A DNA stretch of 60,000 bases from Polytrichum commune (lineage: Eukaryota; Streptophyta; Polytrichopsida; Polytrichales; Polytrichaceae): positions 12,278,001-12,338,000 of the forward strand of contig OX485809.1 of assembly GCA_950295325.1 (NCBI GenBank), written 5' to 3'. Position 1 is the first letter of the stretch; every line of letters begins with the position of its first letter. The translations under genes and the position numbers were made by a program. This document shows positions 33,785 to 43,490 of this stretch, piece by piece. The notes under the pieces were generated by a model. The model made no database searches and was not told the origin of the DNA. It saw nothing but the letters and a program-made list of their open reading frames with translations.

Positions 33785-34340
33785 TCATGTGTGGTTGTCG
33801 GGCAGCTTGCTAGCCAGTATGGGGTGGGATGTGCCGTATGTATGTAGGGTGTTGGTTGGTTTTTCTTTGAGTGTTCCCTCATTGGCTAGGGTGTCAGCTA
33901 TTTCGTTTCCAGTTATACCTACGTGTGCACGTACTTTGTGTATGTGGATGGTGTGTGGGGTCCAGTGTATATGTCGTACAATTGCTGCTATTAATAGTTT
34001 GTCCGGGTGGTGGTGTTGTGATGTCAGGTGTTGGATGTGATTATTGATTAAGAATATGTTGTTCAGACTATCTGTGAATATGTGTATGTCTTGTTGGGTG
34101 GAAATTATATTTTGATGGCAATGAGAATTGCGTTGAGTTCGGCTCATAGTATATTTTGATAGCCTGGAAGTCACTCTGCCATTCGGGTGTTGTTATTGGG
34201 GCTATATACTCTTGAACCTGTTGTGTTGCCCTCTATACGGCCTTCAGAGTTTTTGGTGGATGGAATAAATGATCCGTCTATGTAGATGCATTGTTGTGGG
34301 TGATATTTAAGGGGGTGGATGTACTTGTATTTATCTAGTA
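33785..34340 (-). pseudogene. LINE RNase H domain, frameshifted
   Basis: The first frame gives QQCIYIDGSFIPS and IEGNTTGSRVYSPNNN (first catalytic Asp). A shift then leads to AELNAILIAIKI (catalytic Glu) in another frame, then HIFTDSLNNIFLINNHIQ (second Asp), and HKVRAHVGITGNEIADTLAN (last Asp and conserved His). All four landmark motifs of a retrotransposon RNase HI are visible in order, but at least two frame changes separate them. Confidence 0.85.
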
Positions 34341-34593
34341 TTGGTGTTTGGGTGGTATTTGTTGAGGTAAAAGATGTTGTTTTGGGGGCCTCTTTCCATG
34401 CTCTGGAGAGTTTGACGTGGTAATTTGTGGGGGTGGGTTGAATGGGGTATGTGTCGATGTGTATGTTGATTGTAGTTTTTAAGACATTTTGGAGCTCATT
34501 TGGGGTCTGTAAGTTCATTGCAGGATTGATTTGGTTGTGTATGCATATTATTGAGGTTAGGGATGATTCCACATGTCTATAGTATTTAGGCCA

Positions 34594-35735
34594 TTATGGT
34601 GTGGGGTCATAGTGTATGACGTGGGGTGGGATGGTTGCAATTGTGTGTATGTCTACATTTGTAGTGATTGGTAGTTGTTGTGATGTCCAATCACTGTGGT
34701 TGAGTATTAGGATGGTGAATGTGTGCGCGTCTTCTTTGGCTGCCATTCGGGCCCAGTGGATGCCTTCTAGTGATGTGTTGTGATCTATGGGATATGCTAG
34801 ACCTATTCCTTTCCATCTAAAGGATTTTGCATGTCCCATGGAGACAAATATTATGTCCCAGTTATGAGGCGAGTTGTATTGCATGAGTTGGGTGGGGCCG
34901 GTGAGCGAGGAGGAATAATATGAGTGTGTGATTTTGAAGGATTCTATTAATAATTTGGTGATTTCCGGGCGTAGTGTATGATGGTTATTGTTAGGTTGGA
35001 TAGTTTTTGGTTTTATCTTGGGAAGTATAGTTATGTATCGTTGTATAAGCCACAATATCTCGGTTTCAAAGTCTTGGGGGGGTGTAGGAAGGTTGTTAGG
35101 TGTTGGAGTTTGTTATGGGAGTATTGGTTCCATAGCCAGTGTAATCTTTCTATCGTGATGGTGGCCATGTAATTTCCGTTTTGGTTGTATATGTGGGTTT
35201 CAAAGTCTTGTGTTTGTATGGTAGTTTTATTAGTGAGGATGTCTTTGTCCGGGTTCCGCTCTTGTGTAGATATCATGAGGTTGGTGATTTTTAGTGGGGG
35301 ATGTATGAATTTATTGTCTTTAGTTTGGATGTGGTTGAGGTATTTATCAAAGGTTTGGGTGGTTTTATGTTTTAGGGTTCTCATATGATGTTGCGTTATG
35401 AGGAGCAGATCGTGGTCTAGTAGTATGTTGTTTGGGTGTATGAGGTCTTCTTTTGTGCGCCATTATTGTGTGGGGCCTTGTGTGGTTTGCCATTGGCAGA
35501 GGTATCTTCTTTTGATGGCATGCGTTCCCCACTTATCTTTTCTAGTGGTGATTTTTTCCTCAATTATGGCGTGGATTGCTTGTCCCAGAATGGGTTGTAG
35601 TGGGGTGTTTGGGTTGTGTTCGACATTTATGGGTGTGTGTTGTGTTACTTGCATGTGATTTCTTTGGGGGGTGGGAGGTGGTGGGGGGAATAGTGAATGG
35701 GCTTGTTGTAGTGCCTCTTTGATGATTTTGAGCAC
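34594..35735 (-). pseudogene. LINE linker region with broken frames
   Basis: Three successive frames, each open for 90-150 codons, cover 35735-35463, 35384-35031 and 35055-34594. They share the A/C-rich composition of the RT and RNase H parts and lie in element order between them. The 35055-34594 part contains WDIIFVSMGHAKSFRWKGIG and GIHWARMAAKEDAHTFTILI. I recognise no domain. Confidence 0.5.
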
Positions 35736-36520
35736 ATATTTATGTGTGGTGCGGAATTCTTCCGAGGTAAGTATGGTTCCAGTTTCTTATTTTGGATTTG
35801 TGGTAGCGTTGTGATGCCATTTGTGTATAGTTTGTTTAGGTATTGATGGGATTTTGTTTTTGCGTTATCCGTGAGGTTGTCGTATGGTGGGTTGGATCTC
35901 CATGCTTGTTCAAGTGGGGTTTTTTTGATGGGGAATGCGAGGTTTGTAGTGGTGGCGTGTATTTCGTATTCGCGTTCGAGTAAGAAGAGTGTTATGGCGA
36001 TGAGTGATCTTGTGCATGCTTGTTTTTTGAGTTTGGGAAGGTGAAGTGAGGTGGCTATATATTTGCCCAGGCCTTGGTAGATGATGCCTAGTTGCCATGG
36101 GTGATTGAGGGCTTGTAACAGTTGTTGACCTATGTAATTTATGTAGTCTAGGAGGAGTGAGGTCATATTTATGCCAAACTCTTCATGTGGGAGGTGGGTA
36201 AGAATGTTGGCCGTGCTTTTAGGTATATTGCAGATTTCTTTCGTTAGTTTGCTAATTATTTTGTCTAATTTCTTAACATCTAGTTTAGAGAATGGGACTA
36301 CGTAGTAGGCGTATGCAATACGGGGTTTAATGACTATGTTTAGGGTTCTAAGTTTTCGTTTGAGGCTGGCTGGAGAGGTGATTAGTATTCTACTTTGTTG
36401 TTTGGTTTTTCGAAACGTGGTTCCTTTTTGTAGGTTCCTTTTGAGTGATGGAATTAGGTGAATGCCAGGGTATGTGTATGGTTCATTCTGTGTGTTAGAT
36501 ATAGTATATGGAGTGTGTAC
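35645..36520 (-). pseudogene. LINE reverse transcriptase C-terminal (thumb) region
   Basis: The largest open part encodes YPGIHLIPSLKRNLQKG, then LKRKLRTLNIVIKPRIAYAY, VVPFSKLDVKKLDKIISKL, TKEICNIPKSTANILTHLPH and EEFGINMTSLLLDYINYIGQ. The pattern of I-x-PR-x-AYAY, PFSxLDxxxLD and PKSTxxxxTHLPxEEFG is that of LINE reverse transcriptases after the catalytic YADD box. The YADD box itself lies upstream and is missing. The sequence before about 36470 is probably flank. Confidence 0.7.
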
Positions 36521-36530
36521 ATGCATGTGA

Positions 36531-38536
36531 GACATACATGAAAGTCTAATGCGCCATATGATGCTCATTCTTGCAATTATCAGAGAATTTCAGGATACAA
36601 TTTGGCATGAAATGAATCATCAGTTAGAAGTACAGAGTAGAACAAGGGATTCACCTCATAGACAGGATACTGGATGTCTTCACATGATTCAACCTCCTCC
36701 TTTACAAGCAATGTGTCAATACCACAAGGACCACATTGTAAGCAAAATCTGAGCTAAGATATGAGAAAGCAACCCTGCCCATTCTACGTGACACCTGAGT
36801 GAAACCCTGAACCAAAGTACTTGGTCAGTGGCAGGCGGGGGTCATAGCAGAGTAACATGGTACCTGTCTTTTATCAGCCTTTGCCTTTCTATCCCATCCA
36901 AAACAATCCTATCAGCAGTTGATTCCTTTGCTCACACATCACCACTGTATTTTGGTGATCCAGTTAAGTACTTGCACAGACTTGGCTCCTTTTATCAGAT
37001 TTTGATAGAGAGAAGGAATATTGCACACCAGCATACCTCTCCTTCATCGAATAATGAAGCCCTGAAATAGTATGCAGCTCGGATGTTACTATATTTGGTT
37101 TATTTGACACCGGAATCTTCAAAGACCCCAAAGTAGTCTAGTCCAAGCCATTTGAGAAGAATCAGCCACAAATCTGTAAGGGGCCAGGTTATTTTGTTGG
37201 ATGGATGAGAGGTGCCCTCACATGCAATACTTCTCTCTCTACGTCATAAAGTTGACCATCAGATGTTCTCTCGCACTGGGCAACCATCGAGAAATAGGTA
37301 GCCAGAGTTCTGGGCATGATGTAGTAAAGAAAAGTGCCAGGGAAACAAGCAGCAACATGAGGAATGACATGCAGCTCACAGCAGAATAATAAAACATGTG
37401 TCGAGGGATTAGGAAGGATAAATACATGCATCTAGAGAGTAATATCTGGCAGGAAAAGAAGCATATTTCTCTTAATTCCATGCAAGGCAAAGTGGTGCAT
37501 AATAAGAGACTGATCTCATATGGTAGGAGAGCTCTTAAACAAGATATTCCCAAAGTTCACACTTCCCAACAGAATTACACTAAATGGCTAAGGAAATTGG
37601 AAATAGGCTCTTTCAATGGGTCTCTGTAGAATAATACAAAACAACATGCCAGAAAAAGAGTCCCTGCAAAAATAGAACATACAACCTCCTGATGCGTGCA
37701 TCTCAACATTGGTTGACGTTGACAGAAGCAAAAAGACTGAAAGTAAACTTGGTCCGCAGACCATACACAAACACGTTGCGTACATCATGCAGGAGCTTCT
37801 GCCAATATAGAATAGGAGAACCGCAGCTTTACAAGCTCTGGTTCTCAATTGTTCTGCTCAGAGGCTTATGATACGAAGTAACAGCAAAATGTTTCCCTGA
37901 GCAGGTTGGAAGTTGCTACAAACCTTCATTTAGAGATTACATTCCCAATATGAGGGTGATAAAAAGACATTTGTACTAGTGCCCTAACATGGTCTGATAC
38001 ATTAAAGAGTGCCATAAACACATGGCAACAACAAGCCAGAAGCAGCATTCCAGCTGCAGAGAGTAGGTGTACCAAGTGGAACCCCAAGAAAGGTCTGTAA
38101 CCAGAAGATATTTGCAATACAGGAAATGCTTGAGGTCCGCTCATGGCTTTAAGGCAAGTGTAGCTCAATTTCATCTAATTGCAACTTTCAAAGCTGAAGA
38201 ACTGACACCAAGATTCTCTGAGCTCGTTTGGAGAACATGAGATCTAGGTTTATGCTCTTCGTATTGAGATCACTTAATCTATGACCTAACCTACTTCCTA
38301 CTTCTAATTAGAACAGGTGCTTTCCCAAATCAATACTGCAGATAAATCTTCACAAATTACTACAATGACAAGGTGAAAGTAACCCCAGAAGTCTCTCAAA
38401 GATCATTAATCTTCAAGCAAACACCACTCCACAAAATGACAACTCCTTTTCTTAGTGTTTGACTTCAAACTAAACTCTGTTGTAGTCTCAGGAGAGTACC
38501 CGGCAAGTGATCAAGTATTACACCTAACCAAGAGAA
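36531..38536. other. Spacer downstream of the BPM gene
   Basis: No exon with recognisable protein similarity is seen. The minus-strand part next to 38537 should hold the BPM 3' UTR. Open frames on both strands are short. The composition differs from the LINE: balanced strands and moderate GC. Confidence 0.4.
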
Positions 38537-39004
38537 CTAGGTCCTGGGTCTAACTCGCCTGCCGATGGCATCAGTGCCATCAGATAGTTGACCCCACACA
38601 CTACGATTCCGGTTTGAAACAACAGCTCCACCTCCGGATTCATCATACACTCCAGCAACTGTTTTCAACAGTTCAGACTGCAATGTAGGACAGCTATCTC
38701 GGAGATATTCAAACCCCTCAGAGTGCATCACAGCTGCAAGGTTTGATGCTGCAAACTTCAGACAAACAGCCTTCAATTCTGCTGCATGATGCTGCTCTGC
38801 AAGAGCAAGTGTGGTTGCCACTGTATCTGTGCTTACATTTTCACATAACTTGGACTCACACAGTAGTCGGAGCCGCTCAAGGCCGTACCGATCTGCTGCA
38901 GCCAGAAGATGTTGGGCCAACAAAGTGGATGTGGAGGATCCCACCAAGTCTTTTGGTTCAGGTAAAACGTCTCTGTAGATGAAATGCAATAATGCCTTGA
39001 ACAC
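38537..39004 (-). CDS. BPM gene exon 2
   Basis: The acceptor TTTTTCATAG is followed by [13 protein letters not shown]. The exon codes for the second half of BTB and the whole C-terminus. Plant BPM genes often carry more introns in this part, so a single exon here may reflect intron loss. The stop is TAG. Confidence 0.92.
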   Translation of the reverse strand: MFKALLHFIYRDVLPEPKDLVGSSTSTLLAQHLLAAADRYGLERLRLLCESKLCENVSTDTVATTLALAEQHHAAELKAVCLKFAASNLAAVMHSEGFEYLRDSCPTLQSELLKTVAGVYDESGGGAVVSNRNRSVWGQLSDGTDAIGRRVRPRT

Positions 39005-40453
39005 CTATGAAAAAGCAAACAACACCAGCTGAAGAGGTTTACCAGGTGGTCTAGTCTACAAAAACACAATTCAGCAGGTACACATTGCACAAACTCTGTC
39101 TGCAAATTTGCAGAACCATGTGACATCCCAACGATCCAGAAGCCAAGCCAAATGTTGGTCACCGCCAAGTAGCAATCGGGATGATGAGCATAGAAGAAAA
39201 GGACATAGGTAAGAATGCAAAGCCAGAAATTCATTGCAACAGCCAACCAGAAGCAGAAAACAATTCCCAACTAAACCCCCATGTATAAGCACTCACTTGA
39301 ATATGTCCTGTTCTATGGTAGGAGTGTCACAAGAGATTTGCAGACCTCTTGCTCATCAGACACTGTATCAAGCATGTCATGATCGGACAAAAGAGCAACT
39401 CCATACGAACAAAATGATGAGCAAAGAAGAAAAGGACATGGCTAAGAATGTAAAGCCAGAAATTAATTGCATTAGCCAACCAGAAGCAGAAAACCATTCC
39501 AAGCAAACTCTCGTCCCATGCATAAGCATTCAGTTGATTATGTCCTGGTCTATAGTAGGGCTGTCCAAAGAGAATTGCAGACCTCTTACTCATCATATAC
39601 TGTATCAAGTATGTCATGATCGATCAAAAGACCAACTCCATACGAATAGATAACACCAACATGCAATCAAGAGGAGCAATTGCGCAGGTGAAAATGATTA
39701 TTTTCGGAAGAAACATACCGGAGGCTCGATGTCTTTGATTTCAAGGTGACCACTGTTGCGATCTCGCATTGGTCCAAACAGCTGCGCTTTAAAAACTGGG
39801 GAGCGAGCCGCCAAGACGAGCTTGTGGGCTCGATAAACTTCGCCGTCAACTTCGAATGTGACATCCGTCCCTTCACCGCTATCCAACAAAGCGCCGAAGT
39901 GGTGACCTAAGTCGGGCTCCGGGACAGGGATTGAGTAAAGCCTAGGCCCTTGGGTGGACGACACAACCACACCGACGGTGCAGGTAATTGCCAAGCTATC
40001 ATTCTTTAAGAAGTCCGAAGTCTCTAGAACTGCCCGCCTGAAAAAGCGTTTGTAACCCCACATGCTGCCCCGGTACTTGAGAGTGTAAGGGCCGCTCTCC
40101 AGGGAGCGGTCAAAATGGCTGTGGACCTTATGCTTGGCTTTTCCACTCTGGTCCAAGAGCGTCAACTCAAACAGCGCCCTTACATCTGTGCCCTCGCTCG
40201 CCAACGCAATAAAAACCGACACATACAGCGAATTGTCCTCCGCATTCTTCCCGTCGGGGTAGAAGTATATAGCCCACTGATACCCGCCCACCGAGAAGCT
40301 ATCACTCGCTATGTACTTCCCTACCCCCATCCCTTTCGCAAGCGAGTATCCATTGATTGTAAAGTGGTGTGAGCCATTCACGGTTTCCGTGACACATCTC
40401 GACCGAGTGTTTGTACTACCTGAACCTGTGCATGCCATCGGAGTCCGTGCCAT
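38537..40453 (-). CDS. BTB/POZ and MATH domain protein of the BPM type
   Basis: Exons 40453-39719 and 39004-38537 join in phase 0 to 400 residues, the usual BPM length. Residues 18-150 are the MATH domain ([20 protein letters not shown], then [40 protein letters not shown], then [14 protein letters not shown]). Residues 175-300 are the BTB domain ([40 protein letters not shown], then [17 protein letters not shown]). The rest is the BACK-like end ([20 protein letters not shown]). In plants BPM proteins are known to link CUL3 ubiquitin ligase, through BTB, to MATH-bound substrates such as HB6-, ERF- and MYC-type transcription factors. The tail has a basic RRVRPRT end. It is complete. Confidence 0.95.
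39180..39645 (-). repeat. Tandem duplication (about 231 bp) in the BPM intron
   Basis: Copies at about 39180-39410 and 39411-39645 share GATGAGCAAAGAAGAAAAGG-like, AAGCCAGAAATT, AGCCAACCAGAAGCAGAAAA, CCATGCATAAGCA-like, GTATCAAGCATGTCATGATC and CAACTCCATACGAA blocks in order. The intron is 714 bp, so two thirds of it is the duplication. Open frames over it are a result of the duplication and not genes. Confidence 0.85.
39719..40453 (-). CDS. BPM gene exon 1
   Basis: It starts at ATG 40453-40451 ([18 protein letters not shown]) and ends IKDIEPP at donor CCG|gtatgt. The start is the first in-frame Met before the conserved [11 protein letters not shown]. Retaining the intron would add seven codons (VCFFRK and stop) and cut the BTB domain in half. 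Confidence 0.95.
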
Positions 40454-42076
40454 CCCTTATCTCCTCCCTCATTCCCTGCTTTCTTCCCGAAGCATCCAAG
40501 CTCCCGATTGCATGTATGTAACCCCTCACCGAGGCATGCGTAGATAGAAACCCTAACCCCCGCTATATCACCATCCCCATGCCTCCAACTTCACTACACA
40601 AAGCGCCAAGAAGGAGAAGAAGAAGATCCGATCTACTTACCACCACCTCCTCGCTCCCATCACACACGGCTTGCCGCCAATCGTCGACAATAAGGAAGAC
40701 ACGGCAGTAAGATGCAATTTCATCACGCGAGCTTCATCCGGCGACATCGCTTCGAACCACACCAAGATGATGATGGCCCTTGACAACACCGCCCCGATTG
40801 AAACCCTAAGATGCCCGCTCCTTCCAACCCCGAAATAAGACCCCAACTCTCACAACACCCGCAAAGACCCCAAGTCACCGGTTGTCTACTTGAGCCAGCC
40901 AGGCGTGCCAGAGGCTCGCAGGTGCGATCTCCGCCGTCGCTTGTGGGACGGCCGCGATCGCCTACTCCGCCTTGGAAAAGTGCCTTATGGATGGGCAAGG
41001 ATGGCATTTAGGGGGTGGGGGAGGGCAATGAGGGCGTGATGACTCATGAGGAGCAACTTGCTTGGGGACTAAGTTCAAAGCACGGTTAGGGCCGGTTCAT
41101 ACGGAGTTCCAAGTCCCAAGGGCCACTTCATACACGAGTCAAGGGCCATGACCATGTAATTGCGAGGGCCCTTGATTCTCATCCAAATTTCAGCAGACTG
41201 TATAAATGAACTCACAAGTTTCTCAAAGTTTTGAAGCCTCCGAACATAAGGGAATGGAATATCAAGCCCAACATTTTTCATGTAATTGACACAAGTGTGA
41301 AGAAGTGGCAAATATGGGAGATTCCTTTAAATGTCGACATTGGGTGTCCAGTTTTTGGGACTTTGCAGTTGGATATACTATGTGCAGCCCAAACCACATG
41401 ATCATAAGTTCTCCATGAAGGAGAACCCTCGTTGGGTGCTCCGAGCAAGCTACCGCATGGAGGAAGGGCAATAGTGGGACCCATATGACTCCAATTCTAG
41501 GTTCGGAAATCTCATGTGGCGAAAGACACATGACATGGCACTGGAGCAACGCTAGAATACTTCCATGCAATAATGCCTAACATTTCTAAAAATTACGAGG
41601 AAGGTGAGGAATTGGAAGAAGGAAGTGTTCATATACCACTCTTTATGTTAAGATGCATAGTTGTAGAGCATAGATGTTAGTGTCATCGGCATTATAGGCC
41701 CATAACTTTTGTCCTTGAATGAATGCATCGATAAGAGTAAATGAGAGTCTAATGAATGGATTTGAATGCCTTGCACATAGTGACTTCAAATTTAGAATGT
41801 TGTTGGTTCATGTTCCATCTTATTGATTTATTGGCCCTACCTTGTAGCGTAGATTTCATTTCATGTTCATCACCATTTCCTTCAATGGATGCATTCCTAC
41901 GAGTGATGAAATTGTTATGCACAACTTTTTGGAATGCTACCAATTCAAAGTTCTGGTTTTAAAATACAAGTGGAAGTCTACTCTATGGAGGGTAATACAT
42001 ACAAGGTTGTCGCCCTGTCATCCATTCATGTAACCTTTGCTAACGAGACGGTTGGATTCCAAAACTTCATATAAGA

Positions 42077-42086
42077 GGGGGGGGGG
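42077..42086. repeat. G-run followed by TAAAG
   Basis: Ten G residues are followed by TAAAGAA. Similar runs: 1493-1504 (12 G), 32906-32916 (11 G), 44985-44993 (9 G), 45356-45367 (12 G, followed by TAAAGT), 50339-50347 (9 G), and a C-run at 45515-45533 (19 C). Confidence 0.9.
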
Positions 42087-43261
42087 TAAAGAACTTGAAT
42101 GAGCTAGTATATATGTACAACAAAGCAAAATGTGCAATCAAATAAGGGCACAACCACGTTAAGGTGTTGTCAAAATTGTGTAAGGCATCTCCTTTTTTTC
42201 ACTGTCCTTACCACTCACCCAGGGGGTGGACTCTTCATACCGCGTATAAACTAGTGTGAGTGTAAGAAGGGGTATTATTTGAGGCATTGGTGTAGATATT
42301 AGATTTAAAAGTGAGGTCTTATTTTTCTCTAGTGTGTGCATTGAGAATGGGTATTGAGTTTGTTGAAGTAAAGGTAGAATTGTATAATGGTGCCATGAGG
42401 TTTTGAGAAAAGATTGACAATATTAGATGTGTTGGTTGCATCCAATCCATGTTTTCATCCCATTGTTGTCACATGGTAATAGTCCTCAATGACCATCATG
42501 TCCATTATTGTTAGGGTTTGCATTTGGGTTATAAGTTTCCAACAAACTAGAGGCTCTTGGTGCACTCATGGGCTCCCTTAAGTTTTGTTGTCCGGATTGT
42601 GGCTAAGTTATTGTGCTTTTATCTTCTTCTTCTTCTTCTTCTTTTGATGCAATCATTGAGTTACATGTCAAGGATGAGAATTTATTCCATGACTTTCACA
42701 TCGGAAAGTGAAGATGGTGTCATATGTAATAAAGGCCTATATATAATTCATGATTTGTATTTTGCATATGTAGTGGAGACATTTATCACATTGAATTGGA
42801 AAAGTTGAGTACAAATACATGAGTCCATTTTCTTGCATGCCATCAGTACATGTACACTTATTTTTCTTTCCAAACTTCTCATGTATTGGGGTTTGATTTC
42901 ACAGTGACCCACGCATGTCATTTAAATTTTCAATGAAGAGTCCACAACCTAGTGACACTCATTTGAGTAGTCATCATATTTTTATCTTTAACTTTATTTA
43001 AGTCTATGTCAAGACTTAGCACAACTATATATATTGCCATCACATTTGATTAATGATGTATACTTTCACTTGGTATCATTGCCTAAAGCATAAAAAACCT
43101 CAATAAGTTTAAATATAGTCAACTATAGAGTGCATGAAATATATTCAGAACATAAAAAAAGAAATTAGGCATCTACATGTATGGTAGACAATAAATGAAG
43201 TCATTTGACCAACCAAAAAAAGAAAATAATAAACCCAAAAAAGAAATAAAACCAATGTCAG

Positions 43262-43490
43262 GCAATCCGACGTGAATTCAAGCCCGTTGGCCCTACACCG
43301 CTCAAGAATCCTCTTGGTGTAGGGTGGGGTTTACTACCTACCTTATAGTGAGTGGGCTCTTGGCCTCCTACCTACCTACCTACCTAGTTTTTTCCCCATC
43401 AAGTAGAGGAGAGATTTCAAAGCAGAAATCGAACCGCCGACCACTCCATTCAAAAATGGATACCTCTCCACTATCACCTAGTAATTTAGG
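43262..43490 (-). mobile_element. tRNA-derived SINE
   Basis: On the minus strand the head reads like a degraded tRNA. A box A-like TAGGTGATAGTGG lies at 43480-43468 and a box B GGTTCGATTTC at 43435-43425 (consensus GGTTCGANTCC). Between them is a stem-loop (TCCATT, TTTG, AATGGA). The body has a 9-bp stem CCCTACACC/GGTGTAGGG. The 3' end GGCCAACGGGCTTG, then AATTCACGTCGGATTGCC, is followed by a T-rich run. Partial copies lie at 2775-2880, with the shared end also in the LINE at 32.8 kb. Confidence 0.75.
43350..43386. repeat. TACC microsatellite inside the SINE body
   Basis: Five TACC units (CTACCTACCTACCTACCTAG) lie near 43367-43386 and a CTACCTACC pair near 43334. It falls between tRNA-like head and tail of the SINE. 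Confidence 0.8.

Larger units (their letters stand above)
32780..36530 (-). mobile_element. 5'-truncated, decayed non-LTR retrotransposon (LINE)
   Basis: Read on the minus strand, the order is RT thumb and downstream region (about 36520-35645), a linker with broken frames (35735-34600), RNase H (34330-33785), a zinc-type motif (about 33560-33480), the frame end near 33320, and a 3' tail with the GAGCCCACC ... CTCACATTCACGCCGG block and a T-rich end (32874-32750). The fingers, palm and endonuclease are absent, as expected from incomplete reverse transcription. Several frameshifts and stops make it dead. The sense strand is strongly A/C-rich and G-poor. The 9-11 C run near 32906-32916 (minus strand) is also unusual. 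Confidence 0.85.

Noticed and set aside
39234-39653. Plus-strand open frame of 139 codons opposite the BPM intron
   Set aside because: It spans the intronic tandem duplication, and its product consists of two similar halves without a domain.
41086-41170. Possible third Harbinger-like MITE (TTAGGGCCGGTTCATACGG)
   Set aside because: It resembles the left end of the 47.7 kb element, but I found no inverted right end nearby, so the element cannot be delimited.
43425-43480. Genuine tRNA gene
   Set aside because: Box A and box B are recognisable, but the acceptor stem and a proper seven-base anticodon loop are not, and the sequence continues into a SINE body. It is a SINE head.
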